A DNA stretch of 64,000 nucleotides from Hyphomicrobiales bacterium (GTDB taxonomy: Bacteria > Pseudomonadota > Alphaproteobacteria > Rhizobiales > Rhizobiaceae): positions 1-64,000 of the forward strand of contig UCGV01000026.1 in NCBI GenBank assembly GCA_900471925.1, written 5' to 3'. A program made the translations under genes and the position numbers. The first letter of the stretch is position 1. The number at the start of each line of letters is the position of its first letter. Below, piece by piece: positions 41,833 through 50,387 of the stretch. The notes beneath the pieces were generated by a model. That model was not told the DNA's origin. It worked only from the letters and a program-made list of their open reading frames with translations, and searched no databases.

Positions 41833-43314
41833 TCAATGCAGCGAGGCGCCGGCGGCCGCCCGCTGATCCTTGTCATGCAGCGCGAAGCGATCGACCATAT
41901 CGGCGCTCGCCGCGTTGAAGCCGATCACGCTCGTATCGCTGCCCGCCCGGCGGAACTTGATGACCACCTTGTCGAGCGCTCCAACAGCCGTGATATCCCA
42001 GAGATGCGCGGCGCTGACATCGATGACGACAGTGCGCCCCGCATCGGCAAAATCGAAGGCGCCGACAAAGCTTTCCGCCGAAGCAAAGAACACCTGCCCC
42101 TGCACGCTGTAGACGACAGCGCCGCCCTCCTCCCGCCGGGTGACGGAAAAGAGCCGCGCCACCTTGCTCGCAAAGAAGATGCCGGAGAGCAGCACGCCGA
42201 CCACGACACCCTTGGAAAGATCCTGCGTGGCAAGCACGGTGCCGACAGTCGCCAGCATGACGATCGACGACGTACCGGGATGGCGCTTGAGATCGACGAT
42301 CGATTTCCACGAGAATGTGCCGATCGACACCATGATCATCACGGCAACCAGCGCCGCCACCGGCACGATGCGCAGGATATCGTCGAGCACCAGAAGCAGC
42401 ACCAGCAGGAAGGCGCCGGCGACGAAAGTGGAAAGACGCCCGCGCCCGCCCGAGGTGACGTTGATGACCGACTGGCCAATCATGGCGCAACCGCCCATGC
42501 CGCCGAAGAGCGCCGAGACGATATTGCCGGCACCCTGCCCCATGCATTCCACGCTCTTGTTGCTCGGCGTATCGGTCAGATCATCGACGATCTGCGCCGT
42601 CAGCAGCGACTCCAGCAGGCCAACGGCAGCAAGCGCCACCGAATAGGGAAAGATGATCTCCAGCGTCTCCCAGGTGAGCGGCACGGAAGGCAGCGCAAAG
42701 GGCGGCAGCGCCGTCGGCATCTCGCCGAGATCGGCAACCGTTGGCACATGAATGCCGAAGCCGAGCGCGACACAGGTAACGACCACGATCGCCACCAGCG
42801 GCGAAGGAACGGCCTTCGTGACGTACGGAAAGAGATAGATCACCCCAAGCGCGATGGCGATCAGGAGATAGGTCACTTCAGGCACATGCACGAGCTGCGG
42901 CAGCTGCGCGATGAAGATCAGGATCGCCAGCGAATTGACGAAACCGGTCATCACCGAGCGCGACACGAACCGCATCAGCCGCCCGAGCTTCAACATGCCG
43001 GCAATGATCTGCAGCGCGCCCATCAGAATGGTCGCAGCAAACAGATACTGAATGCCATGCTCCCGCACCAGCGGCCCCATCAGCACCGCAGTCGAAGCAG
43101 TCGCCGCCGAAACCATGGCAGGCCGCCCGCCACAGATCGCCGTGACACAGGCAATGGCAACGGAGGCAAACAGCCCCACCTTGGGATCGACCCCGGCAAT
43201 CACCGAAAAGCCCACGGCCTCCGGTATCAGCGCAAGGGCCACGACAATGCCGGAGAGAATATCGGCACGAATATTGGAGAACCACTCCAGACGGTAGTTG
43301 GACAGGGATAACAT
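41833..43314 (-). CDS. SulP family anion transporter with STAS domain
   Basis: A 493-residue membrane transporter. The N-terminus RADILSGIVVALALIPEAVGFSVIAGVDPKVGL is the SulP signature. About twelve membrane segments follow to residue 380, including GGCAMIGQSVINVTSGGRGRLST, which lies where substrate-binding segments are in BicA/DraSulP-type proteins. A C-terminal STAS domain (about 395-480) ends the protein. Transported ion could be bicarbonate or sulfate with sodium or protons. The stop is nine bases from the convergent transglutaminase-like gene. Confidence 0.92.
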   Translation of the reverse strand: MLSLSNYRLEWFSNIRADILSGIVVALALIPEAVGFSVIAGVDPKVGLFASVAIACVTAICGGRPAMVSAATASTAVLMGPLVREHGIQYLFAATILMGALQIIAGMLKLGRLMRFVSRSVMTGFVNSLAILIFIAQLPQLVHVPEVTYLLIAIALGVIYLFPYVTKAVPSPLVAIVVVTCVALGFGIHVPTVADLGEMPTALPPFALPSVPLTWETLEIIFPYSVALAAVGLLESLLTAQIVDDLTDTPSNKSVECMGQGAGNIVSALFGGMGGCAMIGQSVINVTSGGRGRLSTFVAGAFLLVLLLVLDDILRIVPVAALVAVMIMVSIGTFSWKSIVDLKRHPGTSSIVMLATVGTVLATQDLSKGVVVGVLLSGIFFASKVARLFSVTRREEGGAVVYSVQGQVFFASAESFVGAFDFADAGRTVVIDVSAAHLWDITAVGALDKVVIKFRRAGSDTSVIGFNAASADMVDRFALHDKDQRAAAGASLH

Positions 43315-43595
43315 CGGAAATTTTTCACAGTCGAAGGCAACGACCGGGGGGACCGGCCAGGAAAAAGGTTGCGTTCACGTGTTGTCTGGCGGATCGGCGG
43401 CCAGAAGAGCCACCCGGAGTTTCACCGGGTCCATGTGGATGGGTGGGTGGTAACGGAGTTTGGTGGGGGATGCAATGGTTTGGGTGCCATGGACGCTTCT
43501 CTTGCAGTCTTCGAATAGTCGTCAAATGAGCGGATAGCTCATACGTGACTCACTCAACCGGAAGCCTCCAACCGCTGCCGTGATATAATAATCGC

Positions 43596-45242
43596 ATGGA
43601 TTCTTCCCAACGAATCGCGCGAAACGCACCCTGCCCCTGCAATAGTGGGAAGCGCTACAAGCATTGCCACGGAGCGCTCGCGTCAATCGGTCCGCCGGAA
43701 ACTCCTGACAGTGCGGTGCGAGAGCTTCTGCGAAATAGAGAGGCTGATGAGTTACTAAGACAGCGCCATCAAGGTCATGGCAGGCCGATAATTACCGTCC
43801 GACATGCCGGCCATCGTTTTGTAGTGATTGGAAATCGAGTCGCCTATTCCCAAGATTGGCGCTTCTTCCCCGATTTCCTGTTCGCCAACATGAGAGTTGT
43901 GATTGGATTGGATTGGGTTCGGGATGCCGTAATAAAAATGCCCGACCATTCACTTCTCCGATGGCTTCGACGCTTAGAGGATGCGCGTCGGAGATTTGGA
44001 GTCGATAGACCGATTGCAGTGGTTGGTTACATCTCAGCTCTCAATCGATTTTGCTATGCGCTGTATCTTATTGAGCACAACGATAAACCTCTCAAGAGCC
44101 TATTAAAACGGTTGCGACATCCTTCTGATTTCGATCCAGCTTGCTACGAAGCTATCGTGGCTTCAGCCTTCGCGTTAGCCGGCGCAAAAATCGATGGCGC
44201 GGAGGACATCAAGGGCAATCAACCAAAGCCCGAATTCATCGCAACCTTCGAGAAAGGACAGCGATATTCGGTTGAAGCCAAGCGAAAACGCAGTTGGAAG
44301 GCAGTCTTTGACCTCGATAGCGAGGCGTTTGCCACTGAGCTTCAATCATGGATTCGTGACAAGCTCCATGGAGCGTCTAAGAAACTTCTCGCGAACCCAG
44401 TTTATTGGTTTGAACTCGGCATTGGTGAGGATCTGACCGAGGCTCAAGCCGTACGGCTACAAAGTCTCGTTGGTACGGCAGTTGAAAAAGCCGAAACTTT
44501 GACCGTCAAAGGTCAAGCAGCACAGCCTGCTTACGTCGTGATAACCAACAATCCGGACTTCGCCAACGATAATGTAGCGAGAATAACCCAATTCGCTCTG
44601 CTCCAAGGGTTTCGTATGGAGGACTTTCGGGCAGGATTACTCGATCTTGAGATAGCAATGGAGCGTCACGACAAGCATCGTCCCATTCGCTACGTGTTGG
44701 AATGCCTGTTACAAGTTCAACAGGTACCCAACAGCTTTGATGGAGTTCCAGATGAATTGCTGGATGCGTCCGGAGCACCTCTTCAAATACCCAAGATCGG
44801 TGACGGCATTGCCTACCTGCGGGACGATGGTACAGAAGCAAGGGGGCGGATTGAAGAAATGACCGGCGCAGGCCAAGACGCCTATGTTGTTATAGCCGAT
44901 AACGAAAGCGGTATTCGACATATTGCCCGGATGCCCTTAACCGATGCGTTGGCTAAAGCGTCAGAAAAGTTTGGTGATGCGATCTTCGGTAAGCCTGAGG
45001 GACCACGGAAAAATACAACTGATCCGCTTGTATTGTATGATCGAATGCTAGAAATTTTTCGTCGTTATCCGCCTGAATCTCTTCTCAACCAAGTTAGAGG
45101 ACATGAAAGGATCGACGAGTTTAGCAAACTGCAACCCGCGGATTTACTTATTAGGGTCGCTCGTGAGGTGACGAAAACAGTATACTCGCTGGGTACTGAG
45201 CGCAAAGATACCCCGGAAATAGGCGCGAAAGAGATTCCATAA
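43596..45242 (+). CDS. SEC-C zinc-motif protein with possible PD-(D/E)xK nuclease core
   Basis: A 548-residue protein. Residues 8-26 form a SEC-C zinc motif (RNAPCPCNSGKRYKHCHG), normally found at SecA C-termini and on many standalone proteins. Residues about 185-235 read YEAIVASAFALAGAKIDG, then KPEFIATFEKGQRYSVEAKRKR; the (P)E...VEAK spacing fits a PD-(D/E)xK nuclease active site after an alpha helix. The rest has no motif I recognise. Codon use is AT-richer than all neighbours (GAT, AAT, TTA, ATT common), no operon partners are present, and both flanks are short. This suggests horizontal transfer. A defence or stress role is inferred. Confidence 0.72.
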   Translation: MDSSQRIARNAPCPCNSGKRYKHCHGALASIGPPETPDSAVRELLRNREADELLRQRHQGHGRPIITVRHAGHRFVVIGNRVAYSQDWRFFPDFLFANMRVVIGLDWVRDAVIKMPDHSLLRWLRRLEDARRRFGVDRPIAVVGYISALNRFCYALYLIEHNDKPLKSLLKRLRHPSDFDPACYEAIVASAFALAGAKIDGAEDIKGNQPKPEFIATFEKGQRYSVEAKRKRSWKAVFDLDSEAFATELQSWIRDKLHGASKKLLANPVYWFELGIGEDLTEAQAVRLQSLVGTAVEKAETLTVKGQAAQPAYVVITNNPDFANDNVARITQFALLQGFRMEDFRAGLLDLEIAMERHDKHRPIRYVLECLLQVQQVPNSFDGVPDELLDASGAPLQIPKIGDGIAYLRDDGTEARGRIEEMTGAGQDAYVVIADNESGIRHIARMPLTDALAKASEKFGDAIFGKPEGPRKNTTDPLVLYDRMLEIFRRYPPESLLNQVRGHERIDEFSKLQPADLLIRVAREVTKTVYSLGTERKDTPEIGAKEIP

Positions 45243-45295
45243 CCCTCGGTACCCCGCTGGGTGAACGGGGGACTCTCACTCATCACTTCACCCCC

Positions 45296-45592
45296 TTACC
45301 TTCACCCCATCCCTCAACGGCCCAACCAGCCGAAACTCAAACCCCTCCACCGCATACCGGATCTCAGCCGTCCCCTGAAACGAAGTCGGTAGCAGCCTCC
45401 CAATCATCCTGGAACCAACCCCCTCCCGCGCCGGCGCACTAATCCCAGGCCGGTTCATTGCTCAGCGCGCTATATTTCAGGCTGTTCGTCGCAAGCCCGT
45501 GGAGCGTCAGCGCCTCTTTCGGGGAAAGGTCAAGATCGGGGCCGGAGATGCAGATGCGGTCGCTGAAATCGCCGACGGAGACTAGGCCGCCT
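45296..45592 (-). pseudogene. decayed copy of the HWE kinase 3' end
   Basis: This stretch matches the 3' part of the intact HWE kinase gene (46443-46850) base for base over long runs. An example is the GTCGCTGAAATCGCCGACGGA segment (present in both within 20-base limits of similarity), but an internal block of about 80 bases is missing and the frame is broken. The copy is in the same orientation as the intact gene, on the other side of the YedK gene. Confidence 0.75.
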
Positions 45593-45614
45593 GGGATTTG
45601 CCCCAACCACCACT

Positions 45615-46340
45615 CTAAATCAAACTAGGCTCCGCATCCGGATCAACCTCATCCAGAATATCCGGCCGATCGTTCTTATAACTCCCCACCCCGGATTTCC
45701 CCGGCTGCACCGGCCACATCACCATCTCCTCCGAGGGATAGGGCACCATCAGATCGTCAGGATCGGCCTCGTCTGACAGCCACCGGTCATAATCCTCCCG
45801 GTGCAGGATCACCGGCATACGGTCATGGATTTCCGCCATCATCTCATTGGCGTCGCAGGTCACGATCGCGAAGGTGCGGATGCGTTCGTCGGTTTCGGGG
45901 TTTCGCCACATCTCCCAGATGCCGGCGAGCGCAAAGGGCCCACCGGATTTCATGGCGATCGCGTAGGGCTGCTTGTTCTTGCCCGCCGGGTCCAGCCCCT
46001 TCCATTCGAAATAGCCGTCGATCGGCACGAGGCATCGGCGCGAGCGATAGGCTGCGCGGAAGGTGGCCTTGCTGCTCAGCGTATCCGAGCGGGCATTCAC
46101 CATCGGGCGGAATGGCGGCTTTGCCCAGCCGGGGATCAGGCCCCATCGCGCCGAGACGAAGACCGGCCCCACCTTGCCGGCGCGGTCCTCCTCCTTGATG
46201 ATGACGGGATAATCCAGCGAAGGCGCGCCGTTATAGCGGGGAAACTGGTTGCCGAGATTGAGATCATCGGCCCGTCTTGCGAACGAAAAATTCCGCAGCA
46301 AGGTTTCAAAATCGCTTTTGACGAAGACCCGTCCGCACAT
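45615..46340 (-). CDS. yedK: SOS response-associated peptidase / abasic-site shield (YedK/HMCES)
   Basis: A 241-residue SRAP protein. The catalytic Cys is residue 2 (MCGRVF) and requires Met removal. Asn37 in RYNGAP, Glu112 in DGYFEWK and His172 in IHDRMPVIL are the other active-site residues. The enzyme forms a thiazolidine crosslink with abasic sites in single-stranded DNA and protects them. The RBS AAGGAAAAGCGC supports this start. It is embedded between a full and a decayed HWE kinase gene. No LexA box was seen immediately upstream. Confidence 0.92.
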   Translation of the reverse strand: MCGRVFVKSDFETLLRNFSFARRADDLNLGNQFPRYNGAPSLDYPVIIKEEDRAGKVGPVFVSARWGLIPGWAKPPFRPMVNARSDTLSSKATFRAAYRSRRCLVPIDGYFEWKGLDPAGKNKQPYAIAMKSGGPFALAGIWEMWRNPETDERIRTFAIVTCDANEMMAEIHDRMPVILHREDYDRWLSDEADPDDLMVPYPSEEMVMWPVQPGKSGVGSYKNDRPDILDEVDPDAEPSLI

Positions 46341-46442
46341 GCGCTTTTCCTTCTCCTGCCATCAGAGACTGTTCTCAGGAAGAGATATGGCCGAACCGGA
46401 TTTTTGCACCCCCGACGCCGCAAGGGCTGAGCGACCGGCACG

Positions 46443-47834
46443 TTAGCCCCGAAGCTTCACCGCCTCCCCAAGCGGCGCCTCCAGCCGGAATTCGAACCCA
46501 TCCGCCTCATACCGGCTTTCCGCCCTTCCCTGAAACGAAGCCGGCAACAATCTCCCGATCATCCTGGAGCCAAAGCCCTCGCGCGCCGGTTCGCTGATCG
46601 CAGGCCCGCCGCTTTCCTTCCACTGCAGCGCAAACCTACCCTCGCGGCCATCGAGGCTCGCGCCCCAGCTCAGCCACACCACGCCTGTCTCGTTGCTCAG
46701 CGCGCCGTATTTCAGGCTGTTGGTCGCAAGCTCGTGCAGGGTCAGCGTCAGCATCAGTGCCTGTTGCGGCGCAAGGTCGAGATCGGGGCCGGAGATGCGG
46801 ATGCGATCGCTGAAATCGCCGACGGAAACGAGGCCGGCCTGTACCAGGCTGTGCAGGCTCGCATCCGCCCAGGCGGTCTCCGTGAGGATATCGGTGGCCC
46901 GGCCGAGCGAGACGAGGCGCGCATTGTAGATTTCGGCCGCTTCCGCAAGGTTGCCTGTCTGGCGGAAGGTCTGGTTGGCGATCGATTGCACCAGGCTCAG
47001 CACATTTTTCAGCCGGTGGCCGAGTTCGTGGTTCAACAGCTTCTGGCGCTCGCGCGCACTTGCCCGCTCCGTCACGTCGGCAGCCATGCCGAACCATTCG
47101 ATGATGGCGCCATCGGCATCGAAGATCGGGATGGCGCGGGTGAAGGTCCAGCCCGCCTTGCCATCGTCGCGGCGAACGCGGTGTTCGAGCTCCAGCACCC
47201 GCCCCTCGCGGATGGCATGGGCAATCGCCATGCGCACCTGCGGCCGGTCTTCGGGGAAGATATATTCCTCCATCCAGCGCTCCGCCGGCCCCTCGCCATC
47301 GGCAGGATGCCCGTGCCCATCGAGCCGGCGCATCTCCTGCCAGTCGGGGCTCATGCGGAAGATCACGTCGGAGCTGGCATTGACCAGCGCCCGCATGCGC
47401 TCCTCGCTGCGCCGCAGCGCCTCCTCCGCGCGCCGGCGCTTGGTAATATCCTGCATCACGGCCAGCAGGCGCGGCGGCTCCTGCGAGAGCCGGGTGAGAA
47501 ACATTTCCAGCACCATGTCGCGCGGCACGGATTCTCGCTCGAAGCGGGCGGGCTCGCCTGTCTCCAGCACCTTGTCGCAATCGTCGTACCAGCTCTCCGC
47601 CGCATCGGGGAAAGCCTCGCGGATCGTCCGGCCGCTGATATCGTCGATGGAAAACAACGCCCGCATCGCCTTGTTCACGGCGATATAGCGATAGTCCTTC
47701 AGGCCATCGCGCCCCGTCGGCAGCCGCTCGATGATGCAGGCGCCCTCATCGATGAGATCGAACAGAACGCGGTAATGATCGCCGGCGTCACCGCCTGCCC
47801 CCGCCCGACCGAAGCCCTGTGCCTCGCTATCCAT
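46443..47834 (-). CDS. HWE-family sensor histidine kinase with two PAS domains
   Basis: A 463-residue cytosolic sensor. PAS one lies at about residues 20-125 (YRVLFDLIDEGACIIERL) and PAS two at about 145-265 (ALVNASSDVIFRMSPDW, with a WFGMAADVTERA end). The phospho-acceptor is in LLNHELGHRLKNVLSLVQSIA (His about 279 or 283), followed by HELATNSLKYGALS and the C-terminal GFGSRMIGRLLPASFQGR typical of HWE/HisKA_2 kinases. No transmembrane segment and no response regulator nearby. In rhizobia such kinases often act in the general stress response. ATG 47834 is preferred over 47876 for its GGAAG signal. Confidence 0.88.
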   Translation of the reverse strand: MDSEAQGFGRAGAGGDAGDHYRVLFDLIDEGACIIERLPTGRDGLKDYRYIAVNKAMRALFSIDDISGRTIREAFPDAAESWYDDCDKVLETGEPARFERESVPRDMVLEMFLTRLSQEPPRLLAVMQDITKRRRAEEALRRSEERMRALVNASSDVIFRMSPDWQEMRRLDGHGHPADGEGPAERWMEEYIFPEDRPQVRMAIAHAIREGRVLELEHRVRRDDGKAGWTFTRAIPIFDADGAIIEWFGMAADVTERASARERQKLLNHELGHRLKNVLSLVQSIANQTFRQTGNLAEAAEIYNARLVSLGRATDILTETAWADASLHSLVQAGLVSVGDFSDRIRISGPDLDLAPQQALMLTLTLHELATNSLKYGALSNETGVVWLSWGASLDGREGRFALQWKESGGPAISEPAREGFGSRMIGRLLPASFQGRAESRYEADGFEFRLEAPLGEAVKLRG

Positions 47835-47959
47835 GCATCTGCTTCCAAGCATCCCTGCCCCCGCCCTGCCCGCCACCAGCGCCGGATCGATCCGCCAGCC
47901 GGCACGCGAACCCGATATCGGGAGCCCTACGTAGATTAGCGGTTTCTGGATTAGTTGAA

Positions 47960-48170
47960 AGGGAGTTGCCGTGAAATGTTCGTTAGCGGTGGCTTAAGGC
48001 GGGGGCGGACAAGGGACACGCTGGGATGGAGGTGCGCCGAAGCTGCACAACCATAGACAAGGAAGTCCGCGCCTGACGGCAATCTCGGCGCGGTCACATC
48101 CGCAGTGCCGGGGCTGCCCAGGTAGAACGCGCTCGCCTCCGCCATTTTGGGCTTCCTGACAAGCAACGGC
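47960..48170. repeat. dispersed intergenic repeat (candidate)
   Basis: Bases TTAGCGGTGGCTTAAGGCGG (47982-48001) to about 48170 translate on the minus strand into a frame ending VSLVRPRLKPPLTNISR. That string is one I recall as a recurring spurious product in rhizobial annotations. No start signal is present. Probably an untranslated repeat. Confidence 0.35.
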
Positions 48171-48233
48171 AACTATGGGCACGCGCGCCCCCCACCTACC
48201 GAGCATTCCCCTCACGGTATCAACCCCACCCGC

Positions 48234-48563
48234 CGTCATGCTCGGGCTTGTCCCGGGCATCTGCTACGGCAGATCAAGACACGCCCCCCTCGCCTTTGCG
48301 ACAGCTTCCATCGCGTTCGGAGACATCCCTGACAGTTTTCCGAAAAAGCCAACCTCACCTCTGACATCTCCCCTAGGCAGATGCTCGGGACAAGCCCGAG
48401 CATGACGGAGGAGTGCGGGAATAGCCGCCCCACCCGGCCCCAGAGGCCGACAGGCGCAATCCGACAAATTCAGTCTGCCGAAAACGTTCGGAGACATGCC
48501 TGACACTTTTCCGAGAAGGCCAACGTCACCCCTGACATTGCTCGGGACAAGCCCGAGCATGAC
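48234..48563. repeat. REP-like palindromes and a duplicated 80-93 base unit
   Basis: REP copies lie at 48234-48264, 48377-48406 and 48538-48563. The units 48314-48406 and 48485-48563 are direct repeats, each starting CGTTCGGAGACATnCCTGAC and ending in the REP. The whole 750-base gap between the kinase and the repressor gene appears non-coding. Confidence 0.7.
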
Positions 48564-48587
48564 GACCGAGTGTGGATGAACCGCCCC

Positions 48588-49208
48588 TCACGGTATCAAC
48601 GCCAGCACCGGCGTCGCGGTAGCCAGCAACGCCTCCTCTGCCGCGCCGGCCGGCAGGATCACCCTTGCCTCGCCGGTCTTGCGGGCGCGCTCGAGCTTGC
48701 CGAGCATATGGCGCCCGTCGCGCAAGCCGCAGATGGAGAGCACGCCGATCGCGCCGGGCTCCACGCTGTCGCCGGGGGCAAAGAGCAGGACCGTATCGTC
48801 CCAGATCGACAGTGGGCCGCCGGTGGCGCGGACCTGGGCGGCGATCACGGTGCGGCTGCGGGCGGCGCCGATCGCCAGCCGCGCCTTGTCGAGCACCGGT
48901 TGCGGCAGCGGCTGCGGCTCGGCAAGCGGGCGCACTTCGCCATCCTCGCCGATCGTCGCCGAAAGCAGGATCTTCGCCCCCAGTTCCTCGCCATCCCGGG
49001 TGATGCCGGCATGCTGCATCACCTCCGTCACCGGCACGCCGATGAAGGAGGCGATCTCCACGGCTTCTTCCATCGTCATGCGGCGCTTGCCGGAAAAGGT
49101 GCGGGAGATGGCCGAGGCATCCTTGCCGAGAAAGCGCGAAAGCGCGCGCAGCGATTGCCCCCTGTCATCGAGCCGGTCGAAAAACCAGCCGCCGTCGATC
49201 TCCGCCAT
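48588..49208 (-). CDS. XRE/phage-type repressor
   Basis: A 206-residue regulator. The N-terminal helix-turn-helix (about residues 15-65) reads LRALSRFLGKDASAISRTFSGKRRMTMEEAVEIA (in parts: LGKDASAISRTFSGKRRM), typical of XRE repressors. The C-terminal half has GDSVEPGAIGVLSICGLRDG, like the GDSMEP turn of S24 peptidase repressors, but I cannot identify a Ser-Lys dyad, so self-cleavage is uncertain. ATG 49208 follows GGGGAGCTGG. It is divergent from the phage-type operon and faces the palindromes at 49233 and 49379. Confidence 0.75.
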   Translation of the reverse strand: MAEIDGGWFFDRLDDRGQSLRALSRFLGKDASAISRTFSGKRRMTMEEAVEIASFIGVPVTEVMQHAGITRDGEELGAKILLSATIGEDGEVRPLAEPQPLPQPVLDKARLAIGAARSRTVIAAQVRATGGPLSIWDDTVLLFAPGDSVEPGAIGVLSICGLRDGRHMLGKLERARKTGEARVILPAGAAEEALLATATPVLALIP

Positions 49209-49232
49209 CCAGCTCCCCACGCACATATTCAC

Positions 49233-49262
49233 CGTTGCTTATTTGTTGCAAAAAACGCAACG
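49233..49262. promoter_or_regulatory. possible repressor operator
   Basis: CGTTGC and GCAACG arms with an 18-base AT-rich spacer holding another TTGTTGCAAAAAA segment, directly upstream of the repressor start in the divergent region. Confidence 0.4.
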
Positions 49263-49378
49263 ACAGGCAAGCAACCGAACCGGGCGTTTTATGCTCAACC
49301 TTTCATCAGTTGATCTGTCTTGGTTGCACCGAAGCGGCCGATACTGGCTCCCTCTACCACTTTTGGATGGGAACGAAG

Positions 49379-49402
49379 GAAATAGGTATTTTTTCCTATT
49401 TC
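49379..49402. promoter_or_regulatory. inverted repeat in the divergent region
   Basis: GAAATAGG and CCTATTTC form an eight-base inverted repeat around TATTTTTT. It may be an operator of the phage-type operon or a short hairpin. Bases 49263-49539 contain no gene. Confidence 0.4.
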
Positions 49403-49539
49403 GGATTGACGTTGTGATTAGGACAACATAACTTCAACCGCAACAACGAAAACAGCATCACGAGGGGGAAGCAGCAACATGGCCATTGGCCTGTCATCAG
49501 CACGCGGAAAAGCCGCCCATGCGTAAGGAGCCGCTATCC

Positions 49540-49731
49540 ATGCTGGCGCAATCCGAGCTGATCGACACGCTGATCGGGCGCTGCGTGATGCATGGCGGTG
49601 CCGCCGCCGGCGAGAGCCTGCTTCTCGTCACCCACGGCGATGTCGAAGACCTCGTGCATCTGACAGACCGCCTGCGCCGCCTCGCCCGCTTCGAAGACCG
49701 CATCCGCGTGATGGTGATGGCAAAGCCGTAA
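49540..49731 (+). CDS. small protein at the head of the phage-type operon
   Basis: A 63-residue protein with a hydrophilic, helix-rich sequence (LAQSELIDTLIGRCVMHGG, then VTHGDVEDLVHLTDRLRRLARF). No family recognised. ATG 49540 is preferred over 49519 because AAGGAG lies nine bases upstream. As first gene after the repressor it may be an early regulator; this is positional inference. Confidence 0.55.
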   Translation: MLAQSELIDTLIGRCVMHGGAAAGESLLLVTHGDVEDLVHLTDRLRRLARFEDRIRVMVMAKP

Positions 49732-49740
49732 GCGCCAGGA

Positions 49741-49797
49741 CCAATTTAGCCCAGACCCAATTCGCCCCAGACCCAACTCGCCCAGACCACATTCGCA
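49741..49797 (+). repeat. short imperfect tandem repeat
   Basis: About three and a half copies of a 15-17 base unit (CAATTCGCCCCAGACC and variants) directly after the small gene. They could be iterons or simply slippage product. Confidence 0.45.
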
Positions 49798-49851
49798 AAG
49801 TCACGCCAGAGCCAGCCGGTAGCCGGCCCCTGAAATCAAGTGAGGAAGACC

Positions 49852-50286
49852 ATGCAGACAATCACCACACGCCCGGCCGCCAGAACGGCGAACTCATCCG
49901 TCGCCTCGCCCGCGCCATCCGGCATCGCCCCACTCGGCATCACCAAGCCGCTGCTCTGCCCCTGCTGCAAGCAGCCCGTCACCATTCCCGCGCCCGAGAT
50001 CGTCATCGATCACTATGGCATCACGCCCATGGAAGGTCGCATCTTCGAGGCGGTGTGGAAGGGCAAGGGCCTGCCCGTCGTCACCGAGCGCATCTTCACC
50101 GCCATGTATATCGACGATCCCGATGGCGGCCCCTCGCCGGACAGGATGTATCTCGCCTTCAAGGTGGCGCTCTGCCACCTGCGCCAGAAGCTGGAGGGTT
50201 CCGGCATCGGCATTGCCAATGTCGGCTATCGCCGCGGCTACCGACTGGTACTGGAAGGCAAGTTTCCGAGCACCGCTTCGCGCTGA
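49852..50286 (+). CDS. winged-helix regulator with zinc ribbon, phage type
   Basis: A 144-residue protein. A Ser/Ala-rich leader precedes a CPCCKQPV zinc-knuckle-like motif (about residue 36). The C-terminal half (ITPMEGRIFEAVWKGKG...RMYLAFKVALCHLRQKLEG...IANVGYRRGYRLVL, in parts) matches the OmpR/PhoB-type winged helix, with the YRRGYRL wing hairpin. RBS GAGGAAGACC before ATG 49852. It lies between the small first gene and the primase and probably regulates the module. Confidence 0.72.
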   Translation: MQTITTRPAARTANSSVASPAPSGIAPLGITKPLLCPCCKQPVTIPAPEIVIDHYGITPMEGRIFEAVWKGKGLPVVTERIFTAMYIDDPDGGPSPDRMYLAFKVALCHLRQKLEGSGIGIANVGYRRGYRLVLEGKFPSTASR

Positions 50287-50387
50287 GCGCACCGCCGGAT
50301 CTCCATCCCATCACATGACCACGGCCGCCGCCCTGAGAGCGCCGGCCGTGTTGCGATAGAAACAACACTTCCCGCAAGAGCCGCAAC

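Noticed and set aside
41836..43311. 491-codon plus-strand frame opposite the SulP gene
   Set aside because: Exact antisense of a clear SulP transporter; its Arg/His/Asp-rich product has no fold-like pattern.
49741..49797. Tandem units considered as a CRISPR array or replication iterons
   Set aside because: Units are only 15-17 bases, imperfect, without spacers; iteron function has no support beyond the nearby primase, so only a repeat is reported.
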